In this document: one piece after another, positions 60,701 through 64,000 of the stretch
How positions within the stretch are numbered: position 1 is the first letter of the stretch
How the letters are laid out: each line of letters opens with the position of its first letter
Assembly: GCF_001638985.1 (NCBI RefSeq)
Contig: NW_017265154.1
Location: forward strand, 620,001 to 684,000
Source: Phycomyces blakesleeanus NRRL 1555(-)
Taxonomy: Eukaryota; Mucoromycota; Mucoromycetes; Mucorales; Phycomycetaceae
DNA: 64,000 bases
Direction of reading: 5' to 3'
Position numbers and translations under genes: made by a program
The notes under the pieces: model-generated
Databases searched by the model: none
What the model was told of the DNA's origin: nothing
The model's input: only the letters and a program-made list of their open reading frames with translations

Positions 60701-61531
60701 GTACGTATAAACGCCATCCTGTGGACCTAGATCCAAAAATAAAAGGGATTTATTAGTTGTGTAGTCTTAACATTTAATTCTATTTGTCATACCATTCTTG
60801 ACCCATTCAAGCTGAGATCGTATAGGTATAAAGTCTTCCTTAAAGATATCCTCGAAATCAACGTATTTAGGCGCAGCAGCATTTGATTCCACGGCAGCAT
60901 CTAATGAAATAAAGTTAGTCAGTATTTTTTATGATGTATCAGGTTATATACCTGATTCCCATAGCCTCCTCCAAAACCAGAAATACCAATAGTATAGTAA
61001 TAATCAATTACCTGGACTTAATCTACTTAAGCTTAGGGTCCATATTGCCCAACCGATAAGCAAGACAGCTAGAAATATGATACAACCCCATTTTCGACCT
61101 GAATTCTTCTAGTCCAACGAGTGTAAGCATAAACCGTCACCAAATTTGATTGGATGAGAGCAAACCTTTGCAGGCTTCATTTCCTTTTCAAGATCATCGT
61201 TTTCTTGGTCACTAGAAGAGACCAGTCTTTGTTGTGCTTCTACATCATGAATCCTTGGAAGAATGTAGTATGTCTGCGAAGATTCTGTTTCGTTCTCTGC
61301 ACGATCGTAATAGGAATTTCCTTGCATCTCTAGGTGATTAGAGGGTTGAAAAGTAATGCTATCACAACTTTCAAGACTTTCGGTATCGTCGTCGTCAGTA
61401 CTTATGTTGCAAGAGGAAAGCGAGTTCCGTGCGTCTAGAGTGTCAATGAGATGATCTAAATCGAATATAGGCATCATTTCGGTGTCATTCTCATTAGTAT
61501 CTTGCATCCGCCTAGGTGCTGATAAAGACAT
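57709..61531 (-). CDS. Dipeptidyl peptidase IV family, type II membrane serine peptidase
   Basis: Cleaves X-Pro/X-Ala dipeptides from peptide N-termini; fungal relatives (Ste13/Dap2) act in the Golgi or vacuole membrane. ATG is the complement of 61529-61531. An acidic cytoplasmic N-terminus (~140 residues) precedes a single membrane span encoded in the second exon ([20 protein letters not shown]). A long beta-propeller region follows over many small exons (e.g. [45 protein letters not shown]). The hydrolase domain has [11 protein letters not shown], the nucleophile motif GWSFGGF (an intron splits W|S), GTGDDNVHFQN with the catalytic Asp and DSNHAI with the catalytic His. Stop at 57709-57711. 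About 15 introns. [13 protein letters not shown] and the DWVYEEE motif (double Glu binding the substrate N-terminus) firmly mark the DPP IV subfamily. Confidence 0.93.
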
Positions 61532-61716
61532 GATATGGTACTCCACAAACCAGTGAAAGCCCGACAAAAAGGTTACAAATAGCGAATAACCGAAAAGAAC
61601 AGCTTACAATATTATCTATATTTATGCCCCCCTTTTATTATTATTATTATCACCATCATCACTATATTATTATTATTATATTATTATATTATATTATAGT
61701 ATATTTATATGCTCAT

Positions 61717-62655
61717 CTAGCTTATTACATGTAACCTAACTTGAATACCACAAGTCCAACGCTTTCCATCTCTTATTGAGAAGGTCTCGACCTCTGATAA
61801 ATAAGGGATAAATATGAGAACAGGGATATATATATATATATATCTTTTTTTTCTTGTAGTTTTCTTACCTTCATGCTCGCCTATACTGCGCTGTTGAAGT
61901 ATAGCTACCATTGATACCACATCCACAACGGCGCTTTCCATTCCCACAATAGTAATCATGTTGAATGTTTTCAGAGACCGTTCGATCTATATCCAAAATG
62001 TTCAGTTTTCTCCGTCTTATCTTGGCATATTTTTATAGATATATCTAACGCCAGTATATTAACCTACCCAGTCAATATATCGCTCATAGCCGTGGTCAAG
62101 TTTAGTCAATCCACTCGTTGTTCCCGAGAAATGACCCTTTTGACTCCTTTCTATATTCTGTTCGGGTCGCATTTGAAAAACTGGATGAATCGCAGTTTCG
62201 ATAGTAATGAATTTTGAAGGCGTATCAAAAACTGATGCTATGGGGGCCAAATTGATTGCTGTCTCCTCATTCTTTTTAGAATGTCTTCGTGATGAATTTT
62301 GAAAAGGAGGATCCGTAAAAGATGAGTGAGGACCAGAAGAATGGTTCGGTTTTGTTTGTCTTGATGGGAATGTTTTTTTGGCTGGTTTTGGCTTGGCATT
62401 AATTGAAGCATTTATTTGTATATTCTCACTTTTAGCTTTCGATTTCTGTGAGCTGTTCTTTGCTGTGAATGAGGTTTGGGCAGACGATGATTGTTCAATT
62501 GTTTTTTCTACTGTTATCGCTTCTTGATTATTATCTTCTTTCTTTCGCTCTCTTCTTTTATTTTCTTTTCTTTTGTCTGGTACAGCTTTTTTAGGCAAGG
62601 TAGGTAAAGGATCCGATTGAATCGGTTTAAATTCATGTGCAAATGGATTAAGCAT
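61717..62655 (-). CDS. Alba-domain protein with N-terminal PAM2 motif
   Basis: Three exons fit exactly: 62655-62068, 61986-61869 and 61793-61717 (783 nt, 260 aa). The N-terminus MLNPFAHEFKPIQ matches the PAM2 consensus (L-N-x2-A-x2-F-x-P), the peptide that binds the MLLE domain of poly(A)-binding protein. Residues ~20-150 are basic, Ser/Lys/Gln-rich and disordered (KRKENKRRERKKEDNNQEAI). Residues ~195-260 look like an Alba fold: IERSLKTFNMITIVGMESAV, VVSMVAILQQRSIGEHEEVE, then TCGIQVRLHVIS at the end. Alba proteins bind RNA (RNase P/MRP subunits Rpp20/25 or translation regulators). Fusion to PAM2 suggests a cytoplasmic mRNP role. The Alba assignment is by pattern and is less certain than the PAM2 match. 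Confidence 0.65.
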
Positions 62656-64000
62656 AGTGATTACGGATTTGGTTCAATTGATCTCCAAGCAAGCTTATTC
62701 TATTGTGACGTGTTTTTTCTTTAACCAAAGACATTCCAAATAGAATACGTTTTCTTGTGTCTTATCAAAGTACTAATGTCATTCTAGGCCACATATAGAG
62801 GCTAAAATAATATCTTAATAGATTTAATCGAAAGCACCGAAGAGAAGAATGAGCAGTTTTTGGTGTTTATTAATACAAATAAATAAATTATATTGCTTTA
62901 AAAGAATAACCAAACTATCTTTTAAGAAATGCTTATTTTTCAAGACACACTAAACATTTAATATAGTTAAATTTGGTAGTTTTATTATTTTATTACTATC
63001 ACTATACCAGACATTGCTATATAGAGCTCTGCCTGTGTGATTTAGTCCAAAATGACTGGTGCGAAATTTTACACTCTACTCAAACATCGTCTTGAAATTG
63101 AATAATAACACCAAACCATATATTGATCTTTAGAGCATGACGTTCTCAAGATGGAAGCCGGTGTTTCCTGTTAGGATATAACATTTTGAAGTAGTATTCG
63201 AGATGAATATTTTATTACTCCCACACACATATATATATATTACAGAATGTATGCTAGTAGTGTAAAACTATATATAAAGGCATATATTTAATATGACACT
63301 CTTTGTACTCAGTTAAACCCATTGTACTGTCTTGTATTAAAGAGGGTGTGCACTTGTATCAATCTACACACCTATTACTATACTTGTCAATTTTTTTTGC
63401 TGCTGCATAAGAAATTTATTACATTGCTAAAAACAAACAGTTCTTACTTCCTATGAAAGATGGGCAGGTGCCTGAAAATTATCAATAAGGACACAAGGTG
63501 TGGAGATAAAGCAGTAAGCCAATAAGTGCAAAGACATGAAGAAATTCAGAAAAGTCAGGAAATTCAGAAATTCTTGAAACAAAACGAAAAGAAAGGAATG
63601 TTAAATAATATAATAGGGGAAGTATAATGAGTATAAAAGAGAGAAGACTAGTTTATAAGATAGGATGACTGAAAGAAAATTGTATTCCATACTCTATCAA
63701 ACTCTGGCTGTAATGCATTGGACTAATGAATCGGTTTTCGCTTTTTTGTTGAACCTGGTTTACATCACGGTTCATTGCCATAGGGGCACTCAACATGATT
63801 TTACATATCTTTTTGGTTTTCGAAAACAATATTATTTGACAAAGAGTCTTTTATAGACGTAAAAAAAACTGACGTCCAATAAAATTGCTACGAGCATTCT
63901 CTAATTATACCGAGCCGTAAATTACCTGAAGAAGATGTAAATATACATCTTATATTATTCAGGCTTTATAGAATTTTGATGGGAAATATATACAAGTTCA
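62656..64000. other. Terminal intergenic stretch; no gene supported
   Basis: Upstream of the Alba gene and then AT-rich DNA to the window edge. One ATG frame at 63665-63856 (63 codons) has a TATAAAA about 35 bp upstream, but its protein has no recognisable motif and the frame length is expected by chance. The 3' end of any gene beyond 64000 is not visible. Confidence 0.45.

Noticed and set aside
63665..63856. 63-codon ATG frame with a TATAAAA upstream.
   Set aside because: Length is within chance for AT-rich DNA and no motif or splice partner is visible; mentioned only in the intergenic entry.

Overview
The window looks like nuclear DNA of an early-diverging filamentous fungus, most likely Mucoromycota. 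It is AT-rich. Its genes are split by many short introns (about 50-160 nt, GT..AG, one clear GC..AG) and sit between stretches crowded with microsatellites. A decayed Tc1/mariner-type transposase of the kind common in Mucoromycota is also present. The phylum is an inference from gene style and the transposase remnant; no rRNA or tRNA was found.

Layout. 1-7.5 kb: an ADP-ribose pyrophosphatase-type Nudix hydrolase (+), a universal stress protein (-) convergent with it, and a Ste20/PAK kinase with a CRIB domain (+). 7.5-10.3 kb: a gene-poor stretch with a short element bounded by 12-bp inverted repeats. 10.3-24.4 kb: an Sld2/Drc1-like replication initiation factor, a kinesin-5 and a kinesin-3 with FHA and C-terminal PH domains, all on the + strand. 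24.4-27.4 kb: no recognisable gene. 27.4-29.8 kb: a small MIC12-like membrane protein, a secreted protein of unknown function (both -) and a divergent small secreted acidic protein (+). 30.1-32.3 kb: a phenol-hydroxylase-type FAD monooxygenase (-). 33.2-34.8 kb: a single-exon acidic orphan protein (-). 36-38 kb: a broken unrecognised gene and a Tc1/mariner transposase remnant. 39.2-47.7 kb: a zinc-independent quinone-oxidoreductase-like MDR enzyme (+), an Nvj2/TEX2-type SMP lipid-transfer protein (+), a 171-aa orphan (+) and a coiled-coil protein carrying an SH3BGR/thioredoxin-like domain (-). 48.9-56.7 kb: cytosolic phenylalanyl-tRNA synthetase beta subunit, enolase and C-14 sterol reductase (all +). 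57.7-62.7 kb: a type II membrane dipeptidyl peptidase IV (-) and an Alba-domain protein (-) whose N-terminus is an excellent match to the PAM2 motif that binds poly(A)-binding protein.

Most genes are ordinary housekeeping genes (glycolysis, translation, sterol synthesis, replication, spindle and vesicle motors, signalling) with no operon-like logic. The most unusual candidate is the PAM2-Alba protein at 61717-62655, a possible adaptor tying an Alba RNA-binding fold to poly(A)-binding protein. Other items worth a second look are the GC-AG intron inside the kinesin-5 motor, the threonine-rich microsatellite insert in the kinesin-3 FHA domain, the coiled-coil/SH3BGR fusion, the paired secreted-protein genes and the broken gene next to the transposase remnant. 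All splice models are hand-built from reading frame, GT/AG signals and family similarity; no search or alignment was run.
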